The notes under the pieces are model-generated. The model did no database searches. It was not told where the DNA came from and saw only the letters and a program-made list of their open reading frames with translations. From Oceanococcus sp964629015 (GTDB lineage: Bacteria > Pseudomonadota > Gammaproteobacteria > Nevskiales > Oceanococcaceae): a stretch of 64,000 nt of DNA. Position numbers and translations under genes: made by a program. Location: positions 62,001 through 126,000 of the forward strand of contig CAZVMN010000001.1 in the NCBI GenBank assembly GCA_964629015.1. Reading direction: 5' to 3'. Positions 25,797 through 34,445 of the stretch are shown here, piece by piece. The first letter of the stretch is position 1. Each line of letters starts with the position of its first letter.

Positions 25797-26663
25797 ATGC
25801 GACACCTCATCAGTCTGACCGCGTGTTTGGCCCTGGCGGTTGCCGCCGGGGCCTTGGCCTGGTTGGTCGACGACAGCGCGCAAAGCTGGGCGTCATTGCC
25901 ACCGCTGGTGGTTCTGGCGCTGTTGGCTTTCGCCATTCAATGGCTGGCCTTTGTCCCCGCGTTTGCCGCCCAGACCGAGCATTACTACGACCTGACCGGC
26001 TCAGCCACCTATGCCAGCGTGGTCGTGCTGGCCTTGCTGCTGGGCCCGGCCCATCCACGCGCCTGGTTGCTCGCTGCGTTGATCGGCATATGGTTCTGTC
26101 GCTTGGGCAGCTTCCTGTTCCAACGCATCCGACGCGATGGCAAAGACGGGCGTTTTGACGCCATAAAACCGAACTTCGGCAAGTTTCTGCTGGCCTGGAC
26201 ACTGCAAGGCCTGTGGGTGTTTCTAACCCTACTGGCGGCCTTGATCGCGATGCTGAACCCGGTTGTCACGGCGCTGGATGCATGGGCTCTGGCCGGTGGA
26301 CTGATCTGGCTGACGGGTTTTTCCATCGAAGCCATTGCCGATGCACAAAAATCCGCGTTCAAACGGGCGCCGGGCACAGGCGATCAGTTCATTCGCAGCG
26401 GCCTGTGGGCCTGGTCGAGGCACCCGAATTACTTTGGTGAAATTCTGCTCTGGAGCGGCATCTGCATCATCGCCTGGCCGAGCTTTTCAGGCTGGTCGTA
26501 CGCCGGCCTGATCTCGCCACTGTTCGTCGCATGGTTGCTGATCAAGGTCAGCGGCATTCCCCTGCTGGAGCAGCGCGCCGACCAACGCTGGGGCGGTCAA
26601 GACGAATACGAGCGCTACAAAGCACAAACACCGGTGCTGCTGCCGCGGCCACCACGCTCATGA
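25797..26663 (+). CDS. DUF1295 family membrane protein
   Basis: The 288-residue protein has about seven hydrophobic segments and the DUF1295 / steroid-5-alpha-reductase-like C-terminal signature (GLWAWSRHPNYFGEILLWSG). ATG 25797 has AGAGGA at a good distance. Relatives include lipid-modifying reductases and isoprenylcysteine-type methyltransferases, but no activity is assured. It lies between acnD and prpF and overlaps the DedA gene by 4 bp, so it is transcribed with the methylcitrate genes. A functional link to propionate use is not known. Confidence 0.9.
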   Translation: MRHLISLTACLALAVAAGALAWLVDDSAQSWASLPPLVVLALLAFAIQWLAFVPAFAAQTEHYYDLTGSATYASVVVLALLLGPAHPRAWLLAALIGIWFCRLGSFLFQRIRRDGKDGRFDAIKPNFGKFLLAWTLQGLWVFLTLLAALIAMLNPVVTALDAWALAGGLIWLTGFSIEAIADAQKSAFKRAPGTGDQFIRSGLWAWSRHPNYFGEILLWSGICIIAWPSFSGWSYAGLISPLFVAWLLIKVSGIPLLEQRADQRWGGQDEYERYKAQTPVLLPRPPRS

Positions 26664-27163
26664 ATCAGGCGCTGATCGACTGGGCTCAGCAACATCAGCA
26701 GTACGCCCTGCTGCTGGTACCGCTGTTCGCCTTCATGGAAACCTGTGTCGGCATCGGCCTGTTCATCTCCAGCGTGTTCCTGGTGGTGATTTGTTCGATT
26801 TTCTATGCCAATGGATGGGCCAGCATGCCCCATATGGCGATACTCGCAGCGCTAGGGTCGTCACTTGGCGATCACGCGGGGTACTACTTTGGCCGCGCCA
26901 TCGGGCCCGGCATCCACCACCTGAAAATCGTCAACAGGCACCGCGACAAATGGGATCGCACCGAAGCATTGGTCAGACGCTTCGGACCCGGCGCCATTTT
27001 CATTGGTCGCTTTCTGCCGGCTTTGCGCTCGCTGGTGCCAGCCATGCTGGGCATCAGCGGGTTCGCCCGTCTGCGCTATACCTTGTTTGATATCTCAGCC
27101 TGTAGCTTGTGGGCCCTGGGGCTGGCCGCGATCGTACTTGGCGCCCACCAACTTTTTGTTTAA
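26660..27163 (+). CDS. DedA family membrane protein
   Basis: The 167-residue protein shows DedA features: an acidic residue in the first membrane segment (FAFMETCVGIGLFI), a GSSLGDHAGYYFGR motif and the conserved FGPGAIFIGRFLPALRSLVP. DedA proteins are inner-membrane transporter-like proteins linked to polyprenyl-phosphate or lipid flipping and membrane potential. ATG 26660 overlaps the DUF1295 stop (ATGA), which fixes the start; longer readings enter the previous gene. prpF starts 7 bp after the stop. Confidence 0.92.
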   Translation: MNQALIDWAQQHQQYALLLVPLFAFMETCVGIGLFISSVFLVVICSIFYANGWASMPHMAILAALGSSLGDHAGYYFGRAIGPGIHHLKIVNRHRDKWDRTEALVRRFGPGAIFIGRFLPALRSLVPAMLGISGFARLRYTLFDISACSLWALGLAAIVLGAHQLFV

Positions 27164-27170
27164 GAAAACC

Positions 27171-28352
27171 ATGACGCATCCTGCACAAATCAAGATCCCC
27201 GCCACTTACATGCGCGGCGGCACATCCAAAGGCGTTTTCTTCCGACTGGAAGACCTGCCCCAACCCTGCCAGACACCCGGGGTGGCCCGCGATCGTCTGT
27301 TCCAGCGCGTGATCGGTTCACCCGACCCCTACGCCAAACACACCGACGGCATGGGTGGGGCGACCTCAAGCACCAGCAAATGCGTGATTGTTTCGCCCAG
27401 CAACCAGCCGGAACATGATGTCGATTACCTCTACGGGCAGGTCAGCATCGACACCGACTTTGTCGATTGGTCAGGCAACTGCGGCAACCTGTCGACCGCG
27501 GCAGGCGCGTTCGCCATTCATGCCGGCTATGTCGATGCCGCGCGTGTGCCGGAAAACGGTATCTGCACAGTGCGCATCTGGCAGGCCAATATCGGCAAAA
27601 CCATCATTGCCCAGGTTCCGGTCAGCAATGGCCAGGTTCAGGAAACGGGCAATTTTGAACTGGATGGCGTGACCTTCCCGGCCGCCGAAATCGTGCTGGA
27701 GTTCCTCGATCCAGCCGACGAGGATGGAGGCGCGATGTTCCCCACCGGCAATTTGGTTGATGAACTCGACGTGCCGGGTCTGGGCACACTCAAGGCGACC
27801 ATGATCACCGCGGGCATCCCCACGGTTTTCGTCAATGCGGACGAAATCGACTTTGAAGGGACGGAATTGCAACCGGCGATCAACGAAAGCAAAGCGATTC
27901 TGGACAAGATGGAAACCATCCGCGTGGCCGGTGCGCTGCGCATGGGCCTGATCAAGACGCCCGAGGAAGCAGCCGCGCGTCAGCACACGCCCAAGGTGGC
28001 GTTTGTGTCACCGGCCAAAAGTTACGTCTCCTCCAGCGGCAAAAACATTCAGGCCGACGACATCGACCTCAATGTGCGCGCCCTGTCGATGGGCAAGCTG
28101 CATCACGCCATGATGGGCACCGCCGCCGTCGCCATTGGAACCGCTGCCGCCATCCCCGGCACGCTGGTCAATCTGGCCGCTGGTGGCGGCGAGCGTGACG
28201 CGGTGCGCTTTGGTCATCCCTCCGGCACCTTGCGAGTCGGTGCCGAGGCCATCCAAAGCAATGGTCAGTGGATTGCGAAGAAAGCCATTATGTCGCGGTC
28301 GGCGCGCATTCTGATGGAAGGCTGGGTGCGCGTGCCCGGCGACACATTCTAA
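27171..28352 (+). CDS. prpF: 2-methyl-aconitate isomerase PrpF
   Basis: The 393-residue protein of the diaminopimelate-epimerase-like fold isomerises 2-methyl-trans-aconitate to the cis form and is needed with AcnD. Typical motifs are the start YMRGGTSKGVFF, DWSGNCGNLS and the ending GGGERDAVRFGHPSG. ATG 27171 gives the family N-terminus. A terminator follows at 28371. prpC (methylcitrate synthase) and a prpR regulator are absent from the cluster and the window. Confidence 0.95.
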   Translation: MTHPAQIKIPATYMRGGTSKGVFFRLEDLPQPCQTPGVARDRLFQRVIGSPDPYAKHTDGMGGATSSTSKCVIVSPSNQPEHDVDYLYGQVSIDTDFVDWSGNCGNLSTAAGAFAIHAGYVDAARVPENGICTVRIWQANIGKTIIAQVPVSNGQVQETGNFELDGVTFPAAEIVLEFLDPADEDGGAMFPTGNLVDELDVPGLGTLKATMITAGIPTVFVNADEIDFEGTELQPAINESKAILDKMETIRVAGALRMGLIKTPEEAAARQHTPKVAFVSPAKSYVSSSGKNIQADDIDLNVRALSMGKLHHAMMGTAAVAIGTAAAIPGTLVNLAAGGGERDAVRFGHPSGTLRVGAEAIQSNGQWIAKKAIMSRSARILMEGWVRVPGDTF

Positions 28353-28370
28353 GCCCAGTCAACTGTGAGC

Positions 28371-28397
28371 AAGCCCCGCACTGGCGGGGCTTTTCTT
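28371..28397. terminator. Terminator between prpF and the lipase gene
   Basis: GCCCCGC, loop ACTG, GCGGGGC, then TTTTCTTT lie between convergent genes. The AAG before the stem gives only a short T-rich tail in the minus direction, so it serves prpF best. Confidence 0.85.
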
Positions 28398-28403
28398 TGG
28401 CTT

Positions 28404-29486
28404 TCAGGAGCCTTCGTCGGTCGCGTCCAAAGCCGCTTGCGCGTAATCACGTAAGGGGGGCTCGCCGACACTCAGATGCAACGCCATCGGCAAGCCGTTC
28501 TCAAACTCCAACGGTGGTATCGCCGCACCCCCTGAAATCAACCCAGGCAGGCTAAGACTGAGTTCCGGCAACAGTGGCAATCCACACAAAGCTTGTCCGC
28601 CGGCGCGCTCGATGTCCGCAGGCCCAGGGTGATTGATGGCGTCCAAGGCCAGATTGAAAGTCACCGCATCCGCCAATCCGATCAAGGCGTGCTCCATCAC
28701 GTAGCCCGGGCACAGATCCTGTAGCAACAGGTTGGTGACATTGGGGTTGTTCTGTGCGAAATCCACCGCCGCGACCGGCAGCGGCGCGAACGGCTGCACC
28801 AACTCATCAAACATCGTGTAGATCGCGGTGTAAGAAATGTCACCGGGCGTCTCATCCTCGAGATTCGTCGCGCGTATGAACTGCGAACCGAAGGCCATCT
28901 GGTGGAACGCCGCGGGTAAGGGCAGATCCGCCCCGGTCAATGGCAACTCAATGCCCAGCAAGCGCTCGAGAATAGCCGCCGGATCGGCGATCGCAGTGCC
29001 CTGATTCGGCCCCGCAACCATCACGAAATCATCCACGGCCTCGCGCGCGGACGACCACCATTTGATCGCCCAGCGCGGCACCGCTACCCCCTGACTGTGG
29101 CCGATCATAGCCACTTTACGCCCTGTCATTTCGTGGATACGACGCAGCGCATGCACGACAAATTCAGCGGAATTCTGCAGATCACCCAGGCCCCGGTCCG
29201 GATAGGTGGTGGTACACACGTCGTAACCCAGTTCACTGAGCACGGGTATGTAACTCCACTCATATTGCTCCCATCCAGCGGTGAACGTGCCGTGAACGAG
29301 CAAAATGGGGGGCTTATCGTCGTGAACGAACTCGGTACACCGCAGTTGCGCTTCGAGTGTTTCGTAGCTGTTCTTCAGCTCGGGTTCGGCATCGCTTTCG
29401 AGCGCCGGATCGAATTGCGGGTCATCCGAAATTTGGCAGCCGAGCAGGATCGCGCTAGCGGCCACCATCAGAACGGTATTTTTCAT
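28404..29486 (-). CDS. Lipoprotein lipase/esterase (alpha/beta hydrolase)
   Basis: The 360-residue protein has a lipoprotein signal (AASAILLGC) and an alpha/beta-hydrolase fold: oxyanion region PPILLVHGTFTAG near 60 and nucleophile elbow GHSQG (Ser at about 134). An Asp (AVDFAQ) and a His (YVMEHALIG) near 240-275 could complete the triad. The layout recalls the Candida antarctica lipase B-like bacterial lipases. It probably acts on lipids or esters at the cell envelope. It is last of the minus-strand operon, 38 bp after the NamZ-like gene. Confidence 0.88.
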   Translation of the reverse strand: MKNTVLMVAASAILLGCQISDDPQFDPALESDAEPELKNSYETLEAQLRCTEFVHDDKPPILLVHGTFTAGWEQYEWSYIPVLSELGYDVCTTTYPDRGLGDLQNSAEFVVHALRRIHEMTGRKVAMIGHSQGVAVPRWAIKWWSSAREAVDDFVMVAGPNQGTAIADPAAILERLLGIELPLTGADLPLPAAFHQMAFGSQFIRATNLEDETPGDISYTAIYTMFDELVQPFAPLPVAAVDFAQNNPNVTNLLLQDLCPGYVMEHALIGLADAVTFNLALDAINHPGPADIERAGGQALCGLPLLPELSLSLPGLISGGAAIPPLEFENGLPMALHLSVGEPPLRDYAQAALDATDEGS

Positions 29487-29524
29487 CGTGGTTGTCCTGA
29501 AGTCTCCTCACAACTCACGATACG

Positions 29525-30727
29525 CTAATACAGTAAGAATTCTCTCGTCTGTTCGCGCCAGAGCACTTCGTCAGGTTGCACTTGGGCATCCAGATCATTC
29601 GCTGTCGCATCTGCATCATCGACCCACTCTCGCAATAGCGGTGACCCATTGATCAAATCAATGGCCAACCGATCCCGCTCGTATTCGTAGGGAAAATCAC
29701 GCCACAACGGATAGTCGGGAGAGAGCATGCGGATCGCTTTGAAGGCCAAAGCCATCAAGCGCCACGGCTGAAACTGTGCATGGTCGTAGCTGCACGCTTC
29801 CACATGGATTTGCAGCCCTGTATTGAGTTGCCCGACATGTTTATGGAAAGTCGGTTCGAACCAGCACGGACGCAGGCGACAGCCCTGCAACCACTGAGGT
29901 GCCAGCGACTGCATGGTGGCGAGTATGGCGTCAGCATCCAGGTCTGGCGCGCCGAACAACTCCAGCGGGCGGGTGGTACCCCGCCCTTCCGACAATGTGG
30001 TGCCTTCCAGCATCACGGTGCCCGCATAGGCCCGTGCCATCGACAAATTCGGCGCGTTGGGGCTGGGATTGATCCATTCCCGTTGCCCCAGTGGCCAGCC
30101 GTATCCCGGCGCCTCATCCGTCCGCCAGCCGTGCATGGTGACAGCGTGAAACTCCACATCAAGCTTAAGCTCGCGGATGAACCACTGCGCCATCTCGGCC
30201 ATGGTCAGACCATGACGCATGGGCAATGCGCCGGCACCGACAAAACTTTCCCAGCCCGGCTGTAGCAGATTGCCTTCCACCGGTCGCCCAGCGGGATTGG
30301 GGCGATCCAGCACCCAGACCGCTTTGCCGTGCTCAGCCGCCGCCTCCAGCACGTAGCGCAGTGTGGTGATGAAGGTGTAAATGCGACAACCCAGATCCTG
30401 CAAATCGACCAGCAACACATCAAAGCTGTCGAGCATGGCGGGCGTCGGTCGCCGGACCTCGCCATACAGGCTAAAGACCGGAATGCCCAAGGTCGGATCG
30501 GTGTAGTCGTCCGACTCCACCATGTTGTCCTGCTTGTCGCCGCGCAGTCCGTGTTGAGGCCCAAAAGCTGCCGTCAAATTCACCTCGCCCAGTGCGGCCA
30601 AGGCATCCAGGCTGTGCCGCCAGTCGTGAGTCATTGATGCCGGATGCGCCAGCAGCGCAACACGCCGACCGGCCAGTGGCTCACGCAGCTGCGGATCGTT
30701 CAACAGACGATCGACCCCAAAAAACAT
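29525..30727 (-). CDS. DUF1343 / NamZ-like exo-beta-N-acetylmuramidase
   Basis: The 400-residue protein covers the whole DUF1343 domain (GH171): FGVDRLL start, AAFGPQHGLRG, LVDLQDLGCRIYTF, DRPNPAGRPVEGN and LEGTTLSEGRGTTRPLELFGAP. The founding member, Bacillus NamZ, cuts single MurNAc units from the non-reducing end of peptidoglycan fragments. No signal peptide is seen here, so it may act in the cytoplasm during wall recycling. Its ATG overlaps the stop of the DOMON-like gene (TGATG), so the two are translationally coupled. Confidence 0.92.
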   Translation of the reverse strand: MFFGVDRLLNDPQLREPLAGRRVALLAHPASMTHDWRHSLDALAALGEVNLTAAFGPQHGLRGDKQDNMVESDDYTDPTLGIPVFSLYGEVRRPTPAMLDSFDVLLVDLQDLGCRIYTFITTLRYVLEAAAEHGKAVWVLDRPNPAGRPVEGNLLQPGWESFVGAGALPMRHGLTMAEMAQWFIRELKLDVEFHAVTMHGWRTDEAPGYGWPLGQREWINPSPNAPNLSMARAYAGTVMLEGTTLSEGRGTTRPLELFGAPDLDADAILATMQSLAPQWLQGCRLRPCWFEPTFHKHVGQLNTGLQIHVEACSYDHAQFQPWRLMALAFKAIRMLSPDYPLWRDFPYEYERDRLAIDLINGSPLLREWVDDADATANDLDAQVQPDEVLWREQTREFLLY

Positions 30728-31263
30728 CAGCGACGCACCGGGATACGCATCAAGTCGGGATGATGAAAATCGGGCTTGCCCGGGGCGTGCATCAAGGCCC
30801 AGTAGCTCAGATGCCCCTGCCTGTCCTTGAGCACAACCGCCGGCCCAAGATGCGCCGCCATATCGGGCACGGCGGCGTCGCTCAGCACGATGTCCGCCCG
30901 GTAGTAGTTGTCGCCGCGCGTGGATTCCAAACTGGCCACAGGGGCTTGGCGCAGTGGCCGACCGGCACTGCGATAACCGTCAAAATCAAACCCGCCCCAG
31001 GCACCGGTTGGGGCTATATTCAATTCCCGATAACCATGACTGGAACGCGCGATAAACAGCTCGAAACAGGTGCTCGTCCACAATTCGCGCCCAGGGCGCG
31101 GCCCGTGCTCTGGCGGCAAGTGCAGCGCATCAACCCTGCCGAACACCTCATAAACCAGGCGCCAGTTGTCCGGTGACAAGTCGCAGCCGAAGCACACACG
31201 ATCAACGCCCTGCGGCGGTGAGCCCGGGTGCGGAACTAGATCGGTCCAGTGGTAATGCGCCAC
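30727..31263 (-). CDS. DOMON-like domain protein
   Basis: The 178-residue protein is one beta-sandwich resembling DOMON/CBM9-like domains (WTSTCFELFIA, YRELNIAPTGAWGGFDFDGYR). These often bind haem or sugars, but the ligand is unknown. GTG 31263 is chosen because AGGA lies 7 nt upstream; that site overlaps the TAG stop of the hemolysin III gene. No export signal is visible. Tight coupling with the NamZ-like gene suggests a joint role. Confidence 0.85.
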   Translation of the reverse strand: MAHYHWTDLVPHPGSPPQGVDRVCFGCDLSPDNWRLVYEVFGRVDALHLPPEHGPRPGRELWTSTCFELFIARSSHGYRELNIAPTGAWGGFDFDGYRSAGRPLRQAPVASLESTRGDNYYRADIVLSDAAVPDMAAHLGPAVVLKDRQGHLSYWALMHAPGKPDFHHPDLMRIPVRR

Positions 31264-31272
31264 GTTGAAATC

Positions 31273-31932
31273 CTAAGTCGCAGAAGTGGGGCCAGGCACC
31301 ACGTACCACAGCACCGCCAGGTACTGCAGCACGCTGCCGAGCATGACGAACACGTGCCAAATCGTGTGGTTGTAAGGCAGACCACGCCACAGATAGAACG
31401 CGGCTCCGAGCGTATACGAGATACCCCCTGCCGCCAGCCAGCCCAAGCCAGCCAAGGGCACGGATTCCATCACCGGCTTGGCGAACGCCACCACCAGCCA
31501 ACCCATGGCCAGATACAGGCCGACTGAAAGTTTGTCGAAACGTCCGGTGAAAAACAGTTTGAAAATGACACCGGCCAAGGCCATCGACCAGACCAAACCG
31601 AACAACCACCAGCGCACCGCGCCGTCCAGACAAACCAGAGCAAAGGGTGTGTAGGTCCCCGCAATCAAGACATAGATCGCCGCGTGATCAAGCGTATGCA
31701 ACACCGGCTCGGCGGCCGGGATCGGAATGCTGTGATAGAGCGTTGATGCGGTGTAGAGCAGGATCAAGCTGCCGCCGAAGATGCTCACCGCCACCACGTG
31801 CAACATGCTGCCGTAGACACTGGCGTAAGCCACCAGCACAGCAAGCCCGACAATGCTGGCAATCGCCGCCACGCCATGCGTCACGGCATGCGCGATCTTC
31901 TCGTTGATACTGTAGGGGCGATGGACTTTCAC
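31273..31932 (-). CDS. Hemolysin III / PAQR family membrane protein
   Basis: The 219-residue inner-membrane protein has seven hydrophobic segments and the family motifs EKIAHAVTHGVAA, STLYHSIP, LDHAAIYVLIAGTYTPF and a final HTIWHVFVMLGS. The metal-site histidines (in LYHS, DHAAIY and IWHVF) are present. Bacterial members are linked to membrane fluidity and stress, and haemolytic activity is not implied. GTG 31932 with AGGAG 6 nt upstream gives the normal length; longer readings overlap the exonuclease gene. Confidence 0.93.
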   Translation of the reverse strand: MKVHRPYSINEKIAHAVTHGVAAIASIVGLAVLVAYASVYGSMLHVVAVSIFGGSLILLYTASTLYHSIPIPAAEPVLHTLDHAAIYVLIAGTYTPFALVCLDGAVRWWLFGLVWSMALAGVIFKLFFTGRFDKLSVGLYLAMGWLVVAFAKPVMESVPLAGLGWLAAGGISYTLGAAFYLWRGLPYNHTIWHVFVMLGSVLQYLAVLWYVVPGPTSAT

Positions 31933-31972
31933 CGTGGCTCCTGACCCGTCAAACACCGCATTCTGACAGGAA

Positions 31973-32854
31973 TCAACGTTGCAACAAGCGGCGTCGAATG
32001 CCGTCACCAAATGCGAGTTCATCGCACAGTTGCTCCAGCGCCACTTCATCCACCGGGCGACGCTGCCAAACTGGCTCCTGCACCGGCAAATCACGCGGGA
32101 TGCCGGTTAGTTGCCGTGACAAAAACGCCAATTCACGCCCGACTTCCAATTTGGTCTTCAAGGATTTGGCACCGCGCACCGGCAGATCCGGCACATCGTC
32201 CAAACGCTCATAAACCTGTTCCAGGGTATCGAAGGCCTGCAACAATGCTGACGCGGCCTTGGGCCCAACGCCGGCAACGCCAGGAATGTTGTCGACCGCG
32301 TCCCCGGTCAAGGCCAGATAGTCTGCAATCTGCTCCGGCCAGACGCCGAACTGGTCCTTGATCCCATCGCTGTCGAGCCGTTTGTCGGCGGCAAAATCCC
32401 ACAGGTGATCCTGCGGTGTAATCAGTTGGGCCAAATCCTTATCCCGGGTCACAATACTGACCGCCTGACCGCGCGATTTGGCCATGGCAGACCAGGTTCC
32501 GATCAAATCATCCGCTTCCCAACTGCTATCCGCCTGCCAGTGCAGCCCAAGCGCCCCACACAACCGTTGACACCATGCGAACTGTCGTTTCAGCTCGATC
32601 GGCGCGGGCGGTCGGTTGGCTTTGTACTGTGGAAACAATTCGTTTCGAAAAGAAGAACTTAGACTCTCATCGAAAGCAACAAGCACCGGATCAGGGTTGC
32701 TGCGTTTGAGCATATCTGCGATAAATCCGGCAAATCCAAAGACGGCATTACAGGGTTCTCCCTGGGCCGTTTTCATGTGATCCGGTATCGAATGCCAGGC
32801 ACGAAAGATGTAGACGCTGGCGTCGATCAGGTAGATTATGGGCTGTTCTGTCAT
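31973..32854 (-). CDS. 5'-3' exonuclease / flap endonuclease domain protein
   Basis: The 293-residue protein equals the stand-alone 5' nuclease domain of DNA polymerase I. It keeps the acidic metal ligands (LIDASVYIFRAW, VAFDESLSSSFRNE, SWEADDLIG, VTRDKDLAQL) and the helix-3-turn-helix (DAVDNIPGVAGVGPKAASALL). It probably removes flaps or RNA primers. It is longer than E. coli Xni and more complete in acidic residues. ATG 32854 fits the domain start, though its ribosome-binding site is weak. It heads the five-gene minus operon and is divergent from pntAA. Confidence 0.92.
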   Translation of the reverse strand: MTEQPIIYLIDASVYIFRAWHSIPDHMKTAQGEPCNAVFGFAGFIADMLKRSNPDPVLVAFDESLSSSFRNELFPQYKANRPPAPIELKRQFAWCQRLCGALGLHWQADSSWEADDLIGTWSAMAKSRGQAVSIVTRDKDLAQLITPQDHLWDFAADKRLDSDGIKDQFGVWPEQIADYLALTGDAVDNIPGVAGVGPKAASALLQAFDTLEQVYERLDDVPDLPVRGAKSLKTKLEVGRELAFLSRQLTGIPRDLPVQEPVWQRRPVDEVALEQLCDELAFGDGIRRRLLQR

Positions 32855-33021
32855 GGCTAGAGCTGTGCGAGCGGAGGCATCCGGCCTGACATCCAACAGC
32901 CAGAATAACTTCGACCCGAAGCACGGCCGGGTCGCGCATAAATCAAGCCACAACTGTCTCTCGCTGGCAACGGCGAAGGGGCTTTTGCGGCCTGTCGGAA
33001 ATACCAACAGGGAGTAACCCG

Positions 33022-34155
33022 ATGCCGATTAAAATCGCGATACCCAAAGAAAGCGCGAGCGGCGAAAAGCGCGTGGCGATGGTACCCGCGGTGGTGCCGA
33101 AGCTGAAAAAACTGGGTGTGGACATCAAAGTGCAGAAAGGCGCTGGTGTGGCCACACGAATTCCGGACGATGCCTGGGGTGAGGACGTCAGTCTGACCAG
33201 CGGCCCGGCTAAAACACTGAGCGGCGCAGACATCGTGTTGCGCGTCGGCCCGCCTTCGATCGCGGAGGTCGAGGCCCTCAAGCCCGGCACAGTGTTGTTC
33301 AGTTTTGTCTACGCGAACCGCAACCCGGACGTGGTCAAAGCACTGCGTGACAACAAGATCACTTGCTTCGCCATGGAGCTGGTGCCACGGACCACCCGCG
33401 CCCAGGCGATGGACGCCTTGTCCTCGCAAGCCGCACTGGCCGGTTACCACGGTGCCTTGCTGGCCGCGACGCATCTGGCGCGCATCCTGCCCATGATGAC
33501 CTTCGCAGTCGGCTCCATCCGCCCGGCCAAAGTGTTGGTGATGGGCGCTGGCGTGGCTGGCTTGCAGGCCATCGCCACAGCGCGTCGTCTTGGCGCCATG
33601 GTGGAAGGCTACGACGTGCGCTCCGCGGTGAAAGAGCAGGTCGAATCACTCGGCGCCAAATTCGTCGATACCGGCGTTAAAGCGGAAGGCGAAGGCGGTT
33701 ATGCGCGCGAGCTGACTGACGACGAAAAAAACCAAGTTCGTGAAGTCATCACCAAACACATCCAGGCTGCTGACGTGGTCATCACCACTGCGGCGATCCC
33801 AGGCCGGCCATCGCCCAAATTGATTGATGACGAGCAGATCGCCGGCATGAAGTCCGGTGCGGTGATCATCGACCTGGCAGCAGAAGGCGGCGGCAATACC
33901 ACCGCAACCAAGCCGGGTGAGTCAGTGGAAGTCGGCAGCGTGCTGATCGAGGCACCGCTGAACATTCCCAGCCGTCTGGCCGAACACGCCAGTGAGCTGT
34001 ACGCCAAAAACCTGATCAACTTCCTCGGCCTCATCGTCACCGAAGAGGGTGAGCTGAACCTGAACTGGGAAGACGACATCGTCGCCGGTTCGGTGCTCAC
34101 GCACGAGGGTGAAATCAAGCACCAAGCCAGCCGTCAGGCTGTCGAAGGAGAATAA
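33022..34155 (+). CDS. pntAA: NAD(P) transhydrogenase, alpha subunit part 1
   Basis: The 377-residue soluble domain I binds NAD(H). It has the alanine-dehydrogenase-like fold with the nucleotide loop VMGAGVAGLQAIATARRLGA near 174-193 and the RSAVKEQVESLGA region. With PntAB and PntB it couples hydride transfer from NADH to NADP+ with proton entry. ATG 33022 is preceded by GGGAG. pntAB starts 2 bp after the stop. Confidence 0.96.
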   Translation: MPIKIAIPKESASGEKRVAMVPAVVPKLKKLGVDIKVQKGAGVATRIPDDAWGEDVSLTSGPAKTLSGADIVLRVGPPSIAEVEALKPGTVLFSFVYANRNPDVVKALRDNKITCFAMELVPRTTRAQAMDALSSQAALAGYHGALLAATHLARILPMMTFAVGSIRPAKVLVMGAGVAGLQAIATARRLGAMVEGYDVRSAVKEQVESLGAKFVDTGVKAEGEGGYARELTDDEKNQVREVITKHIQAADVVITTAAIPGRPSPKLIDDEQIAGMKSGAVIIDLAAEGGGNTTATKPGESVEVGSVLIEAPLNIPSRLAEHASELYAKNLINFLGLIVTEEGELNLNWEDDIVAGSVLTHEGEIKHQASRQAVEGE

Positions 34156-34157
34156 GC

Positions 34158-34442
34158 ATGCTCACGGGATTTGTAGCCCTCTACATCTTCATGCTCGCCG
34201 CCTTCACCGGCTATGAAATCATCGGCCGTGTGCCGGCGATTCTGCACACGCCGCTGATGTCCGGTTCCAACTTCGTCCACGGCATCGTGCTGGTCGGCGC
34301 CATGGTGGCGTTGGGCACAGCCGACGGCTGGCTGGAAATCAGCATCGGCTTTCTCGGCACGGTGATGGCAGCGGTCAACGCTTCCGGCGGTTATGTCGTG
34401 ACCGAGCGCATGCTCGAAATGTTCAAGAGCAGCAAGGACTAA
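34158..34442 (+). CDS. pntAB: NAD(P) transhydrogenase, alpha subunit part 2 (membrane)
   Basis: The 94-residue protein has three membrane helices (about 1-20, 36-55, 58-80) and forms part of the proton channel. It keeps the GYEIIGRVPAILHTPLMSG and NFVHGIVLVGA motifs. The separate gene shows the Rhodospirillum-type three-subunit form, not the fused PntA of E. coli. AAGGAG lies before ATG 34158, and pntB follows after 3 bp. Confidence 0.96.
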   Translation: MLTGFVALYIFMLAAFTGYEIIGRVPAILHTPLMSGSNFVHGIVLVGAMVALGTADGWLEISIGFLGTVMAAVNASGGYVVTERMLEMFKSSKD

Positions 34443-34445
34443 GCC

